Source: JAZSMJ01 sp045535815 (GTDB taxonomy: Bacteria; Bacillota; Clostridia; Oscillospirales; CAG-272). From it: a stretch of DNA of 47,860 nucleotides. The stretch is taken from NCBI GenBank assembly GCA_045535815.1, contig JAZSMJ010000011.1, positions 1-47,860 of the forward strand, in the 5' to 3' direction. The position numbers and the translations under genes were made by a program. Below are positions 22,477 to 31,046 of this stretch, piece after piece (position 1 is the stretch's first letter; every line of letters starts with the position of its first letter). The notes under the pieces are model-generated. The model saw nothing but the letters and a program-made list of their open reading frames with translations, had not been told where the DNA came from and did no database searches.

Positions 22477-23460
22477 ATGAAAAAGAAAAATATTGCAATT
22501 ATAAATATAATGACTGTGCTGATCATAATGGCGGTGCTGGTCTCCTTTACCGCTTGCTCTGAGGAGCCTGATCCCGAGGAGGAGGGCATATCAGTAGTCT
22601 GTACGGTCTTCCCGATATACGACTGGGTCAGAAATATCGTGGGAGATACGGTGGGGGTATCGGTCTCTCTGATACTTGACAGCGGTACCGATATGCATAG
22701 CTATCAGCCCTCCGTTTCGGACGTTGTGGAGATATCAAGCTGTGATCTTCTGGTTTACGTTGGCGGTGAGTCTGATAAATGGGTGAGCGATCTTTTAAGC
22801 GGTGATACCGCCAAAGGCGTTACTGCACTCAGTCTGACCGAGGCTCTGTCTGACCTTCTTCTTTTCGAGGAAACCGTAGAGGGAATGCAGACCGAGGAGC
22901 ACGACCATTCGGATCACGATCACAGCGTGAGTGCGTATGACGAGCATATCTGGCTGTCGCTCAAAAATGCTATTGCCGCATCCGATGCTGTGACCGATGC
23001 GTTATGCGAGCTTGATCGTGGCAATGCCGAAGCATACCGTGCAAATGCGCAGGATTATATATCAAGGCTGAGCAGACTCGATGCCGAGCTTGCTGACGCT
23101 GAGCTACAGAATAAAGCCGTGATAGTCTGCGACAGATTTCCGTTCGTATATCTGATGAAGGATTACGGCATAGAATATTATGCTGCCTTCCCGGGCTGCT
23201 CAACTGAGACCGATGCAGATTTTGAAACGGTCATCTTTCTTGCAAAGAAGACCGATGAAATAAAGCCGTCCGCCCTTATCGTTACCGAATCGTCCGATAA
23301 GAGCCTTGCCGAAACGGTTTTATCAAATTCAGCGCACAGCGCTGACATAGCAGTGCTTGACTCTATGCAATCTCTTGGCAAAAAGGAGATAGAGGGTGGC
23401 GCTGTCTATATTGATATAATGGAAAAGAATATCGAAGCCTTAAAAAGTGTTTTGAATTGA
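22477..23460 (+). CDS. znuA: Metal ABC transporter binding lipoprotein, ZnuA-like
   Basis: A 327-residue cluster A-I (TroA/ZnuA) binding protein. The signal sequence ends SFTAC, with lipidation likely at Cys27. Ligand positions: His74 (DMHSY), His157 (DEHIW) and Glu271; where ZnuA has its third His, this protein has Cys218 (VCDRFPF). A His/Asp-rich loop (HDHSDHDHS, 142-149) lies between the first two ligands, as in zinc-specific members. It captures metal outside the membrane for the permease below. The ATG follows TTGGAG at normal spacing. First gene of a three-gene operon behind a Fur-like operator; zinc is most likely, manganese possible. Confidence 0.88.
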   Translation: MKKKNIAIINIMTVLIIMAVLVSFTACSEEPDPEEEGISVVCTVFPIYDWVRNIVGDTVGVSVSLILDSGTDMHSYQPSVSDVVEISSCDLLVYVGGESDKWVSDLLSGDTAKGVTALSLTEALSDLLLFEETVEGMQTEEHDHSDHDHSVSAYDEHIWLSLKNAIAASDAVTDALCELDRGNAEAYRANAQDYISRLSRLDAELADAELQNKAVIVCDRFPFVYLMKDYGIEYYAAFPGCSTETDADFETVIFLAKKTDEIKPSALIVTESSDKSLAETVLSNSAHSADIAVLDSMQSLGKKEIEGGAVYIDIMEKNIEALKSVLN

Positions 23461-23475
23461 TTTTGGAGATACCTT

Positions 23476-24174
23476 ATGGCACTCGTTGAATGCAAAGATC
23501 TGAAAATTGGATATGATGGGAAGGCGGTCTGCGAGGATATTGATTTTACCCTTGAGGCAGGGGACTATCTCTGCATAGTCGGAGAAAACGGCTCGGGTAA
23601 AAGCACGCTTATGAAGACCCTGCTCGGACTTGCAAGCCCAATATCGGGTAAGATAGAGCTTGCAGGTGATATCAGGCGTGGCGGAATAGGATATCTTCCT
23701 CAGCAAACGGGGGCACAGAAGGATTTTCCGGCAACGGTATACGAGATAGTAAGCTCGGGCTGTCCCTCGCTTGTTTTAAGCAGGAAAGATAAGGCAAGCA
23801 TAGTTGAAAATATGCAAAAGCTCGGCATAGCCGATCTTGCTAAAAAGTGCTACCGTGAGCTTTCGGGCGGTCAGCAGCAGAGGGTTCTTCTCGCAAGAGC
23901 TCTGTGTGCCGCGAGGGGACTTATGGTGCTTGACGAGCCTGCATCGGGTCTTGACCCGATTGCCGCAGAGGAGATGTACTCGACCGTAGAGAAGCTCAAC
24001 AGCGAGGGCGGAGTATCGGTCATAATGATATCTCACGATATCCGCTCGGCACTCAGATATGCCTCGCACATACTTCATATCGGACACGGAAGATCATTTT
24101 TCGGTACTGCAGAGCAGTATACCGAAAGTGAGGTCTGCAAAGCCTTTTTAAATCAGAGTGGCAGGGAGGGGTAA
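23476..24174 (+). CDS. znuC: Metal ABC transporter ATPase
   Basis: A 232-residue ATPase subunit. Walker A GENGSGKST, signature LSGGQQQR, Walker B LMVLDEPASGLD and the switch histidine in MISHD are all intact. It powers metal import with the binding protein before it and the permease after it. GGAGA precedes the ATG; 15 nt separate it from znuA and 3 nt from the permease gene. The family layout (A-C-B) is complete. Confidence 0.93.
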   Translation: MALVECKDLKIGYDGKAVCEDIDFTLEAGDYLCIVGENGSGKSTLMKTLLGLASPISGKIELAGDIRRGGIGYLPQQTGAQKDFPATVYEIVSSGCPSLVLSRKDKASIVENMQKLGIADLAKKCYRELSGGQQQRVLLARALCAARGLMVLDEPASGLDPIAAEEMYSTVEKLNSEGGVSVIMISHDIRSALRYASHILHIGHGRSFFGTAEQYTESEVCKAFLNQSGREG

Positions 24175-24177
24175 CGA

Positions 24178-25023
24178 ATGTTTGATCTGCTTATCGAATA
24201 TCTTTCTTATCCCATAGTAAGATACGCCTTTATAGTCGGTGTGCTTATCGCACTCTGCTCCTCACTGTTCGGTGCAACGCTGGTGCTCAAGCGCCTGTCG
24301 TTTATAGGTGACGGGCTCTCGCACGTAGCCTTTGGCGCATTAGCGATAGCGGCGGTGGCAAACGTCAGCAACAATATGCTGATAGTACTGCCGATAACGG
24401 TGATTTCTGCCGTGCTTATACTTCGGACGGGTCAGAACACCGCCATCAAGGGTGATGCGGTGATAGCCATGATATCGGTTGGCGCACTTGCACTCGGATA
24501 TCTTTTGATGAGTGTGTTTTCCACCTCGTCAAACGTTGCAGGGGACGTGTGCGCCTCGCTTTTCGGCTCGGCATCCATACTGACCCTCAAAAAGACAGAC
24601 GTTTTTATCTGTATCGGGCTTTCGATAGCCGTGATGGCGTTTTTTATTTTGTTCTACAGACGGATATTTGCCGTCACCTTCGATGAGGATTTTGCAATAG
24701 CAAGCGGAGTGAACGCATCGCTTTTCAATTTGCTGACGGCAATAATAACTGCGGTGATAATAGTGCTTGCGATGGATCTCGTCGGGTCGCTTCTTATATC
24801 CGCACTCATTATCTTTCCCGCGCTTTCGGCAATGAGGGTGTTCAGAAGCTTCAGGGCAGTCGTTGTCTGCTCTGCGGTGGTATCGTCGGTGTGCGCCCTT
24901 TTGGGAATAGCCGCATCGGTCGTTTTTTCAACGCCCGTAGGCGCAAGCGTAGTCGCCGCTGACATCCTTGCATTTGTAATATTTACCCTCGCAGGCGCAA
25001 TATCAAGACGCAGGGCAGGGTGA
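24178..25023 (+). CDS. znuB: Metal ABC transporter permease
   Basis: A 281-residue ABC-3 family membrane protein with eight or nine helices. Family marks include LVLKRLSFIGDGLSHVAFG near residue 36 and the late AMRVFRSFR coupling region. It forms the dimeric channel of the uptake system. The start lies 3 nt after znuC, with GGGAGGGG at the end of that gene as its ribosome binding site. The product ends SRRRAG and R2 copy 2 begins 15 nt later. Confidence 0.93.
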   Translation: MFDLLIEYLSYPIVRYAFIVGVLIALCSSLFGATLVLKRLSFIGDGLSHVAFGALAIAAVANVSNNMLIVLPITVISAVLILRTGQNTAIKGDAVIAMISVGALALGYLLMSVFSTSSNVAGDVCASLFGSASILTLKKTDVFICIGLSIAVMAFFILFYRRIFAVTFDEDFAIASGVNASLFNLLTAIITAVIIVLAMDLVGSLLISALIIFPALSAMRVFRSFRAVVVCSAVVSSVCALLGIAASVVFSTPVGASVVAADILAFVIFTLAGAISRRRAG

Positions 25024-25038
25024 GGAGGGAGCTTTTTT

Positions 25039-25101
25039 CGGGGAACCCCCTTTTTTAAAAAAGTGTTTCCCCATACCCCATCCCAAAAACCTTTGGGGCA
25101 T
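25039..25101 (+). repeat. R2 element copy 2
   Basis: The hairpin CGGGGAA/TTTCCCC is followed by CATACCCCATCCCAAAAACCTTTGG. The 280-nt spacer 25024-25303 also holds a TCGGTCTGTACAAAC word (found inverted near 37076-37090), a perfect AAATATTCCTTTGG/CCAAAGGAATATTT hairpin (about 25171-25203), GTAGGTCAC/GTGACCTAC arms and a terminator. Confidence 0.6.
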
Positions 25102-25271
25102 TATCTCGGTCTGTACAAACAAAGTGCGAAAGTTTTTGTCGAGCTTTTTCTCCCATAGAAATTACTTTATAAATATTCCTTTGGCTTCGCCAAAGGAATA
25201 TTTAGGTAGGTCACAAGCTATGTTTGCTCTATCTAACGGTGACCTACTGCTGACATAGTGCTCTATGTGAA

Positions 25272-25297
25272 AACAGCGGTCATACGTGACCGCTGTT
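25272..25297. terminator. Terminator between znuB and the PHP genes
   Basis: AACAGCGGTCA and TGACCGCTGTT form an 11-bp perfect stem with a TACG loop, shared with the hairpin at 4982-5013. It can act for both convergent operons; the PHP stop lies 6 nt away. Confidence 0.75.
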
Positions 25298-25303
25298 CTT
25301 TGT

Positions 25304-26344
25304 TTACTGTTTTCTCTTGTATAGATCGGGATAGATCTCGTCTAAGAAGTAGGCGTTGGTATTGGCACGCTTGCCCTCGTTATCAACAAGCGTAAGCCTA
25401 AAATAGAGGTGCTTGGGCTCTATTTTGAAGCTTGCGTGGTGGAATTCGCTTTCCTTGCCCTTTTCGGGGAATCTTGCAGAGCTCCAAATGCCTGAAGTGC
25501 CGTAGCATACCTGACGGATATTATCTCCGAATTCTACGTGCACGTAATCGTCCTCTACCCACAGAGCCTTTATTTCGGGTCCCATTGATGCGTAGAAGCT
25601 ACCGTCCTCGAGCGCCTTTGTTATTGTGCGATACTCAAGCTTATCCGCTTTTATCATAACGAATCCACCGTATGCATCAAAACGGACGCTATCCTCGGGG
25701 GCGTGGCAATGGCAGTCGTCGGTAGCAAGACAGTAGAGTCTTCTGCCGCATCTCAGCATATCGTCGTATACTCTCGGATTATAGTCGGGGAATCCGCAAA
25801 CGTAGCTGGAATGATTGTATATCTCCATTGCGTCGAATTCTGTATATTGAGAGTAATCGGTATAGCTTTCGCTCGACCAGCAAGGGTGGTTATACGTGAC
25901 GAAAAAGCCCTTTTCCTTCGCCTGCTTTACAAGGTGATTTATACGCAGAGGATTGTACATTCTATCGTATATCGGAAGGGTATCGTAATCCTTCATCTTT
26001 TTGTATATTTCGTTGTTTTTGGTATTGGGAAAGAAATAGTGAGGATCGTAGCCTACCATCTCAAAATTATCGGGCTCAAGAGCGATCATACACATATGTA
26101 TGCATTTGTAATTTGACTGACCGATCTCGATCTCGTAGGCGTTTAGGGCGATAAATTGCTCGTCGCAAAGGTCGTTATGAGGAACGAAAACGTCGTGATC
26201 GGTATAGGCAAGGATCGAGTATCCCTTTGACTTGAATTTTTCCTTCATCTCCTCGGGAGAGAAATGTCCGTCAGAGTAGTTTGAGTGTGAGTGCAGATTT
26301 GCTTTATAAAAATTACCGCCTTCGGGCAACAGATACTTTTTCAT
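25304..26344 (-). CDS. PHP-domain metal-dependent phosphoesterase, copy 1
   Basis: A 346-residue cytosolic protein with the PHP metal site: NLHSHSNYSDG (His18, His20, Asp25), YTDHD (Asp49, His50), NAYEIE, TYNHP and a late ATDDCHCH. PHP enzymes use two or three metals to hydrolyse phosphate esters, for example trinucleotide phosphoesterases and histidinol phosphatase. The ATG at 26344 follows GAGG; an in-frame extension upstream covers the other PHP gene's end and is rejected. After the PHP core a beta-rich region (SFYASMGPEIKALWVEDDYVHVEF) suggests an added C-terminal domain. Second gene of a two-gene operon of paralogues. Substrate unknown. Confidence 0.82.
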   Translation of the reverse strand: MKKYLLPEGGNFYKANLHSHSNYSDGHFSPEEMKEKFKSKGYSILAYTDHDVFVPHNDLCDEQFIALNAYEIEIGQSNYKCIHMCMIALEPDNFEMVGYDPHYFFPNTKNNEIYKKMKDYDTLPIYDRMYNPLRINHLVKQAKEKGFFVTYNHPCWSSESYTDYSQYTEFDAMEIYNHSSYVCGFPDYNPRVYDDMLRCGRRLYCLATDDCHCHAPEDSVRFDAYGGFVMIKADKLEYRTITKALEDGSFYASMGPEIKALWVEDDYVHVEFGDNIRQVCYGTSGIWSSARFPEKGKESEFHHASFKIEPKHLYFRLTLVDNEGKRANTNAYFLDEIYPDLYKRKQ

Positions 26345-26373
26345 TTTTTGATACCTCGTGTAATCGTAGTGGC

Positions 26374-27396
26374 TCAGTCTAACAGCTCTTTGATGAAGTA
26401 TGCGTTGGTGTATGCGCATCTTCCGAGACTGTCGGTGAGTGTGAGCCTGAAGTATACGTCCCTCTCGTCAAGCTTGAAGCAGGCACTTGTAAATCCTTCG
26501 GGGTGCTGATCTGCATAATCGGAGAGCGCCCATATTCTTGCGGTGCTGTATGCTACTCTGCGAATATCTGTGTCGAAGGTGACGTAGACGTGTCCGTCAT
26601 CTACCCACAGATCGTTAAGATGAGCGCCGGTCGAGGCGTAAAAATGTCCGTCCTGCAGCGCTTTTGTTACCGTGCGGTATTCGAGCCTGTCCGCTTTTAT
26701 CATAGTATAGCCGTCGAATTTGTCGCCGTGAACCTTATCCTCGGGATGATAGTAGTGGCTGTCGTCTGATGCAACGCAGAACATTCTCTTATCTGCTCTC
26801 AGCAGATCGTCGTAAACTCTTTCATTATAGTCATCCCATCCACCCTCGCAGCAGGAGCTGTTGACTATCTCCATAGCGTCAAAGCCCTCGTATGCGATAT
26901 AGTCCTGATAGCTCTCGCACGACCACGCAGGGTGGTTATATATTGTATAGAAGCCGTTTTCCTTGCCTTCCTTTATCATTCGGTTGATATACCAAGGGGT
27001 GTATAAATGCCTTCTTATAAATTCGTATGGATGTGATACGCTCTTTACCTGTGCAACTATGCCGTCCTCGTTCTGATGAGCGCTTGAATACTCGGGCAGA
27101 AAGTACGCCTGCTTATCGGTATCGGGCTCAAGTGCAATAAGATTCATATGAAATCCCTGATATTCATTCTGCCAAACGTCTATTTCGTATGCGTTGAGGG
27201 CGAGAAAATTATCGTCTGTGAGGTCGTTGTGAGGAATGAACACGTTATGGTCTGAAAAGGCAATTATTGAATATCCGTGCTCCATATATTTTCTCTTCAT
27301 TTCCTCGGGTGGAAGTCTTCCGTCGGAGAAGGTCGAATGACAGTGAAGATTAGCTTTGTAAAAGCTTCCTCCTTGAGGTAATAGGTATTTTTTCAT
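26374..27396 (-). CDS. PHP-domain metal-dependent phosphoesterase, copy 2
   Basis: A 340-residue paralogue of the next gene, alike along the whole length, starting with the same MKKYLLP. Metal-site residues His18, His20, Asp25, Asp49 and His50 are kept, with YNHPAWS and ASDDSHYY later. Both copies therefore look catalytically competent, while the loop at about 100-135 differs most and may set specificity. AGGAG precedes the ATG by 8 nt. It is read from the minus-strand promoter at 27441-27469, divergent from an orphan sugar-type binding lipoprotein. Confidence 0.82.
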   Translation of the reverse strand: MKKYLLPQGGSFYKANLHCHSTFSDGRLPPEEMKRKYMEHGYSIIAFSDHNVFIPHNDLTDDNFLALNAYEIDVWQNEYQGFHMNLIALEPDTDKQAYFLPEYSSAHQNEDGIVAQVKSVSHPYEFIRRHLYTPWYINRMIKEGKENGFYTIYNHPAWSCESYQDYIAYEGFDAMEIVNSSCCEGGWDDYNERVYDDLLRADKRMFCVASDDSHYYHPEDKVHGDKFDGYTMIKADRLEYRTVTKALQDGHFYASTGAHLNDLWVDDGHVYVTFDTDIRRVAYSTARIWALSDYADQHPEGFTSACFKLDERDVYFRLTLTDSLGRCAYTNAYFIKELLD

Positions 27397-27440
27397 AGTA
27401 AAACTCCTGGTTTTTTTGAAAAATGATATTTTCTGACTAA

Positions 27441-27469
27441 ATAATAATATATATAAAATAAAAAGTCAA
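27441..27469 (-). promoter_or_regulatory. Promoter of the PHP operon
   Basis: On the minus strand TTGACT (27469-27464), 17-nt spacer, TATTAT (27446-27441). Confidence 0.7.
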
Positions 27470-27573
27470 TAGATTATCTATTTTTAAAATCTTTTTCTTT
27501 GTTGAAGAAAAATGCAAAATGTGATTCTTTCACATTTATTTAGAATAAGATTGCTGTTTTTTTGCAAAAAGTA

Positions 27574-27602
27574 TTGCAATTTAACAAATCGTATGTTATA
27601 AT
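27574..27602 (+). promoter_or_regulatory. Promoter of the first orphan binding protein
   Basis: TTGCAA 27574-27579, 17-nt spacer, TATAAT 27597-27602. A 7-bp hairpin AAAGATT/AATCTTT (27608-27628) starts the leader. Confidence 0.75.
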
Positions 27603-27653
27603 CGTATAAAGATTACATCGAAATCTTTTATTTTATTTATGGAGGACATAATA

Positions 27654-29162
27654 ATGAAAAGCAAATTGTGGATAGCTCTTGCGCTTATTCTTGTCGTTTT
27701 GCTTGCTGTCAGTGCGTGTGATGACGGTGATAAGCCGGTCGATACCCCCACAAACGAGAGCGGCGAGGTTGAATCCGTTGAAGAAGAAACCGAGCCGACG
27801 TGGCGTGAGACCATCGAGCTTGATCTTCCTGAGTATCAGTTCCAGGATAAGACCTTCACTATCCTCGGAACAACAGGCGGATGGGCAAGTAAAGTTGATA
27901 TTTTCGCAGACGAGCTCAATAACGATACCGTAAACGATGCAGTTTGGGAAAGAAACCAGGCTATCGCTGACGATTACGGCGTTGAAATCGAATTTTTAAG
28001 CGGCGGTAACGAGCCCTACGGAAGTGCTGCTTCCTTTATGTACAATCTCGTTGCATCGGGTGATAATTCGGTCGATATAGTTAACTGCTCTATTCTTGCA
28101 ACATATAAGATGGGTGTTCAGCACCTTCTTGCAGACCTCAATTCAGAGGTAGATTACATAGATTTCTCTCAGCCCTGGTGGGATGCCGGTATGCGTGAAG
28201 CATTCACTATCCAGGACAGACTTTTCTTTGCGGTAAGCGATATGAACAATATTGCTAACCAGAACACATGGGTAATGCTTTACAATAAGCGTCTCATGGA
28301 TAATCTCGGTTATGACGAAGATTTCGTATTTGATTCCGTCAGAGACGGTACATGGACACTTGATACGTACGGAAAGATAGTTAAGGGCTATGCAAAGGAC
28401 CTTAATAACGATAACCAGATGACTGAAGTTGACCAGTACGGTACAGCCTTCCAGTCCTCCGGCCCCGACGGGTTCCTTCTCGCCGCAGGCATGAGATATT
28501 CCGAGCGTGACGAGGACGGTAATATCTTATTCAAGCCTCTTGACGACAAGGGCCTTGCTATACTCAATAAGGTAACCGAGATCTGTAAGGCAGGAGTTTC
28601 ATACAACTCCCACAACAAGAAGCAGAATACCGCTCACGCTACAGATCCCGACAACGGAAGAGCTATGTTCAGAGAAGCAAGGGCTATCTTCTGGACAGAA
28701 ACTCTCGGATCGGTTGAAGTATTCAGAGATATGGAAGACGATTTCGGTATCATTCCGCTTCCCAAGTACGATACCGAACAGGAGACCTATAAATCCTTTA
28801 TCCATCACGGCTCCGGAACTTGTGTTGCAGTGCCGAGAAATGCCGAGGATATTGCCGGATCCGGTTATATGCTCGAGGTCCTCGCAAACTATTCCTACAA
28901 CATGGTAACACCCAAGTACTTCGGAAGAGTTGTTGAGGGTAAGTACTCTAGAGACGTTGACTCTCTCGATATGCTTTACAACTACGTTACACAGGACCGT
29001 ATCGTTGAGATGGTCATCGTCGGAAGATACAATAACTTCTGTGACCAGATCGTTGATGCTATCAACCAGGGTAATCCTATATTCGCATCTCTCTTCAAGA
29101 GAAGCCAGAGAGCTGTTCAGACAGCCATTCAGGAGACTAACGACGCATACGCAAATTATTAA
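27654..29162 (+). CDS. Extracellular solute-binding lipoprotein, orphan
   Basis: A 502-residue lipoprotein of the family 1 (carbohydrate-type) binding-protein fold. The signal ends LAVSAC (Cys22), followed by a Thr/Glu-rich linker and a mature domain with family features such as NDTVNDAVWERNQ, DIVNCSILATYKMG, FFAVSDMNN and the ILPLPK-like FGIIPLPKYDTE. ABC permeases that normally accompany such a protein are absent on both sides, so it is an orphan, as is the related gene at 45577. GGAGGA precedes the ATG by 7 nt. Strong promoter and biased codons point to high expression. Ligand unknown; an oligosaccharide is likely by family. Confidence 0.85.
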   Translation: MKSKLWIALALILVVLLAVSACDDGDKPVDTPTNESGEVESVEEETEPTWRETIELDLPEYQFQDKTFTILGTTGGWASKVDIFADELNNDTVNDAVWERNQAIADDYGVEIEFLSGGNEPYGSAASFMYNLVASGDNSVDIVNCSILATYKMGVQHLLADLNSEVDYIDFSQPWWDAGMREAFTIQDRLFFAVSDMNNIANQNTWVMLYNKRLMDNLGYDEDFVFDSVRDGTWTLDTYGKIVKGYAKDLNNDNQMTEVDQYGTAFQSSGPDGFLLAAGMRYSERDEDGNILFKPLDDKGLAILNKVTEICKAGVSYNSHNKKQNTAHATDPDNGRAMFREARAIFWTETLGSVEVFRDMEDDFGIIPLPKYDTEQETYKSFIHHGSGTCVAVPRNAEDIAGSGYMLEVLANYSYNMVTPKYFGRVVEGKYSRDVDSLDMLYNYVTQDRIVEMVIVGRYNNFCDQIVDAINQGNPIFASLFKRSQRAVQTAIQETNDAYANY

Positions 29163-29222
29163 TACCGATTTGAGATCGACTATATGGAGAACGTATCGAT
29201 AAAGTAAATATTAAGCATTTGT

Positions 29223-29258
29223 AAGCTGCGGACATACTCATACCGCAGCTTCTTTTTT
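29223..29258 (+). terminator. Terminator after the orphan binding protein
   Basis: AAGCTGCGG (29223-29231) pairs with CCGCAGCTT (29243-29251), followed by CTTTTTT. Confidence 0.85.
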
Positions 29259-29279
29259 GTGCATACGCAGAGATAGGTT

Positions 29280-29556
29280 GTTATTTTTCTCCACCCGCAG
29301 GGGATGTTCGCGCGGGCGGTGTGAGCCTTCTCCTGTGGGAGAAAGCAAACGGTGCGGTGCGAACAAACATATCCCGGGCGGATATGGAAGGTCGCCACTA
29401 CGGAAAACAGTGAAGAGTGAATAGTGAATTGCAGTTGCAAGCAACTGCCGTGAAGAGTGAAGAGGTAACCCTCTCCGGCATTGCTTCGCAATGCCACCTC
29501 TCCCTCTGGGGAAGGCAAAGGTTGTGCGAACATAGTGCGTAGGGGCGAACATTTTT
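29280..29556 (+). repeat. R3 mosaic repeat, copy 1
   Basis: It fills most of the 29163-29635 spacer. It contains GCCTTCTCCTGTGGGAGAA, a 29-bp core at 29375-29403 (CGGGCGGATATGGAAGGTCG then CCACTACGG), GTGAAGAGTGAA simple repeats, GCAGTTGCAAGCAACTGC, a CTCTCCGGCATTGCTTCGCAATGCC hairpin block and GTGCGAACATAGTGCG. Open frames across it are low-complexity shadows of the palindromes and are not called. Confidence 0.6.
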
Positions 29557-29568
29557 TTATTGTGAGTA

Positions 29569-29596
29569 TTGAAAATTCAAATCGGTGTGATATAAT
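29569..29596 (+). promoter_or_regulatory. Promoter of the TIM-barrel isomerase gene
   Basis: TTGAAA 29569-29574, 16-nt spacer, TATAAT 29591-29596. Confidence 0.65.
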
Positions 29597-29635
29597 TAAA
29601 ATATAATATTGTTTTTTACCTCAAGGAGATCTGAT

Positions 29636-30613
29636 ATGGATAAAAAAGTAAGTGTCAGCACCACCTATTTACAGGAATGCTTCGGCGATGAACGCGCTCT
29701 TGAAATGGCGGCACAGATGGGTGCGGACGGCGTGGATTTCACTACCTGCTATACCGAAAGAAGAAAAAATCCCTGCTCCCGTGAGGACGGCAATCTTTAC
29801 GCTTGCTCCGACGAGGAGATAATCGAATACGGAAAGAAGCTAAAGGCAAAGGCTGACAGTCTGGGCATTGCTATCGTTCAGACTCACGGCAGAGGCGAGG
29901 CCTTCTTATCCGACGAGCTTGTCGAAAACGGCAGAAAGGACCTTCTTTTAAGCGCTGCTATGGGTGCGCCCGTTTGCGTTATGCACGGTATTTCTTCCAA
30001 CCGTAAGATGCCTTCTTACGATCCGCAGGAGATGTTCAGACTCAATTTTGAGCTGTTTACCCGTCTTCTTCGCTATGCAAGGGAATACGGTATCATTATC
30101 GCTACCGAGACCTTCGGTGCTATCGAATACGAGGGCAAGTGGTACTGCGATTTCTTTGGCGAGATTAAGAATTTCCTGATCACCTACAATCAGATAAAGG
30201 CGGTCGAGGGCAACGCCGATTATTTCCGCATCTGCGTTGACACCGGGCACTCCAACTGCTCCGGCTCGTTCAATAATCCTTCGCCTGCCGACGTTATCCG
30301 TATGGTCGGCTCCAATCTTGCGGTTCTTCATATTCAGGATAACGAGGGTCTGGTCGATCAGCACAAGATGCCTATGACCGGCTCTATCGATTGGGACGAT
30401 CTTCTTGATGCGCTCGATGAAATAGGCTATACCGGCTACTACAACCTTGAACTGAACGGCAGAGATTTCGGCCCGTCGTTTGCTTACGATTATCTCGAGT
30501 TTGCCGTTAAGGTAATGAAAAATATGCTCGAAAAGAAGGAACGTGACGGTTTTCTCATTAGCAAAAACGATCCGTATCACCGCAAGCTCGAAAGATATCA
30601 GTATCACGGATGA
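29636..30613 (+). CDS. Sugar phosphate isomerase/epimerase-like TIM-barrel protein
   Basis: A 325-residue cytosolic protein of the xylose isomerase-like (AP endonuclease family 2) fold. Metal-site style segments follow the barrel strands: QTHGRGE, CVMHGIS, IATETFGA (Glu), CVDTGHSNCSG (Asp/His), HIQDNEG and a late YYNLELNG (Glu). Such enzymes isomerise or epimerise sugars, inositols or ketoacids. The ATG at 29636 follows AAGGAG by 7 nt; an in-frame start 27 nt upstream lacks that support. It stands alone between repeat islands. The orphan binding protein upstream might supply its sugar, but this is context only. Confidence 0.82.
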   Translation: MDKKVSVSTTYLQECFGDERALEMAAQMGADGVDFTTCYTERRKNPCSREDGNLYACSDEEIIEYGKKLKAKADSLGIAIVQTHGRGEAFLSDELVENGRKDLLLSAAMGAPVCVMHGISSNRKMPSYDPQEMFRLNFELFTRLLRYAREYGIIIATETFGAIEYEGKWYCDFFGEIKNFLITYNQIKAVEGNADYFRICVDTGHSNCSGSFNNPSPADVIRMVGSNLAVLHIQDNEGLVDQHKMPMTGSIDWDDLLDALDEIGYTGYYNLELNGRDFGPSFAYDYLEFAVKVMKNMLEKKERDGFLISKNDPYHRKLERYQYHG

Positions 30614-30632
30614 GCTTTTTGAAATAATTAAG

Positions 30633-30660
30633 AGGGAGGGACTTTTTGAAGTCCCTCCCT
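30633..30660 (+). terminator. Hairpin terminator after the isomerase
   Basis: AGGGAGGGACTT and AAGTCCCTCCCT form a perfect 12-bp stem with a TTTG loop. The T tract after it is weak (TATCTTT). Confidence 0.65.
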
Positions 30661-30684
30661 TATCTTTGGGATAAATGCTTGCTG

Positions 30685-30900
30685 TAGCCCTACGAGGCAG
30701 GTGCGAACATAGCTTGTGAGCCTTCTCCAGTGGGAGAAGGTGGCAGGCGAAGCCTGACGGATGAGGTGTCGCTATACAAACGATTTTATCTGAAGCATAA
30801 ATGATATGCTTTTTTTGACACCTCATCCACCACTATCGTGGTCCCCCTTCCCCCACTGGGGAAGGCTTACGGCGGCAGCAAGGCACTGTCCCTACGTTTC
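30685..30900 (+). repeat. R3 mosaic repeat, copy 2
   Basis: It contains GAGCCTTCTCCAGTGGGAGAAGG, AGGCGAAGCCT and an 11-bp inverted pair GATGAGGTGTC (30760-30770)/GACACCTCATC (30817-30827). That pair encloses a terminator-like hairpin AGCATA/TATGCT plus T run (30794-30816), then CCCCCTTCCCCCACTGGGGAAGG. With the promoter and operator at 30921-30959 it fills the 30614-31046 spacer. Confidence 0.6.
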
Positions 30901-30920
30901 TCCTCGCTGTGCTTTATTTT

Positions 30921-30952
30921 CACTTACTTGTTGACAAGTCAACAAGTAAGTG
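30921..30952. promoter_or_regulatory. Perfect 32-bp palindrome, candidate MarR operator
   Basis: CACTTACTTGTTGAC (30921-30935), centre AA, GTCAACAAGTAAGTG (30938-30952): both 15-nt arms match without mismatch. It covers the -35 box of the fakB-fakA-marR promoter and most of the spacer. Its position and symmetry fit an autoregulatory site of the MarR protein encoded at the operon's end. That the MarR protein binds here is inference. Confidence 0.8.
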
Positions 30953-30959
30953 CTATAAT
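30931..30959 (+). promoter_or_regulatory. Consensus promoter of the fakB-fakA-marR operon
   Basis: TTGACA 30931-30936, 17-nt spacer, TATAAT 30954-30959: full SigA consensus embedded in the palindrome. The leader is about 80 nt, AT-rich. Confidence 0.85.
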
Positions 30960-31046
30960 ATAATAAATATATTTTTTAAAATTTACTATTTTCTGCAAAT
31001 TTTTACATTAAAATGATTATAATAAAAGTAAAAAGGAGATTTTACC

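Noticed and set aside
29180..29552. Frames in the 29-kb repeat island
   Set aside because: Repeat translation only; no ribosome binding site or conserved motif.
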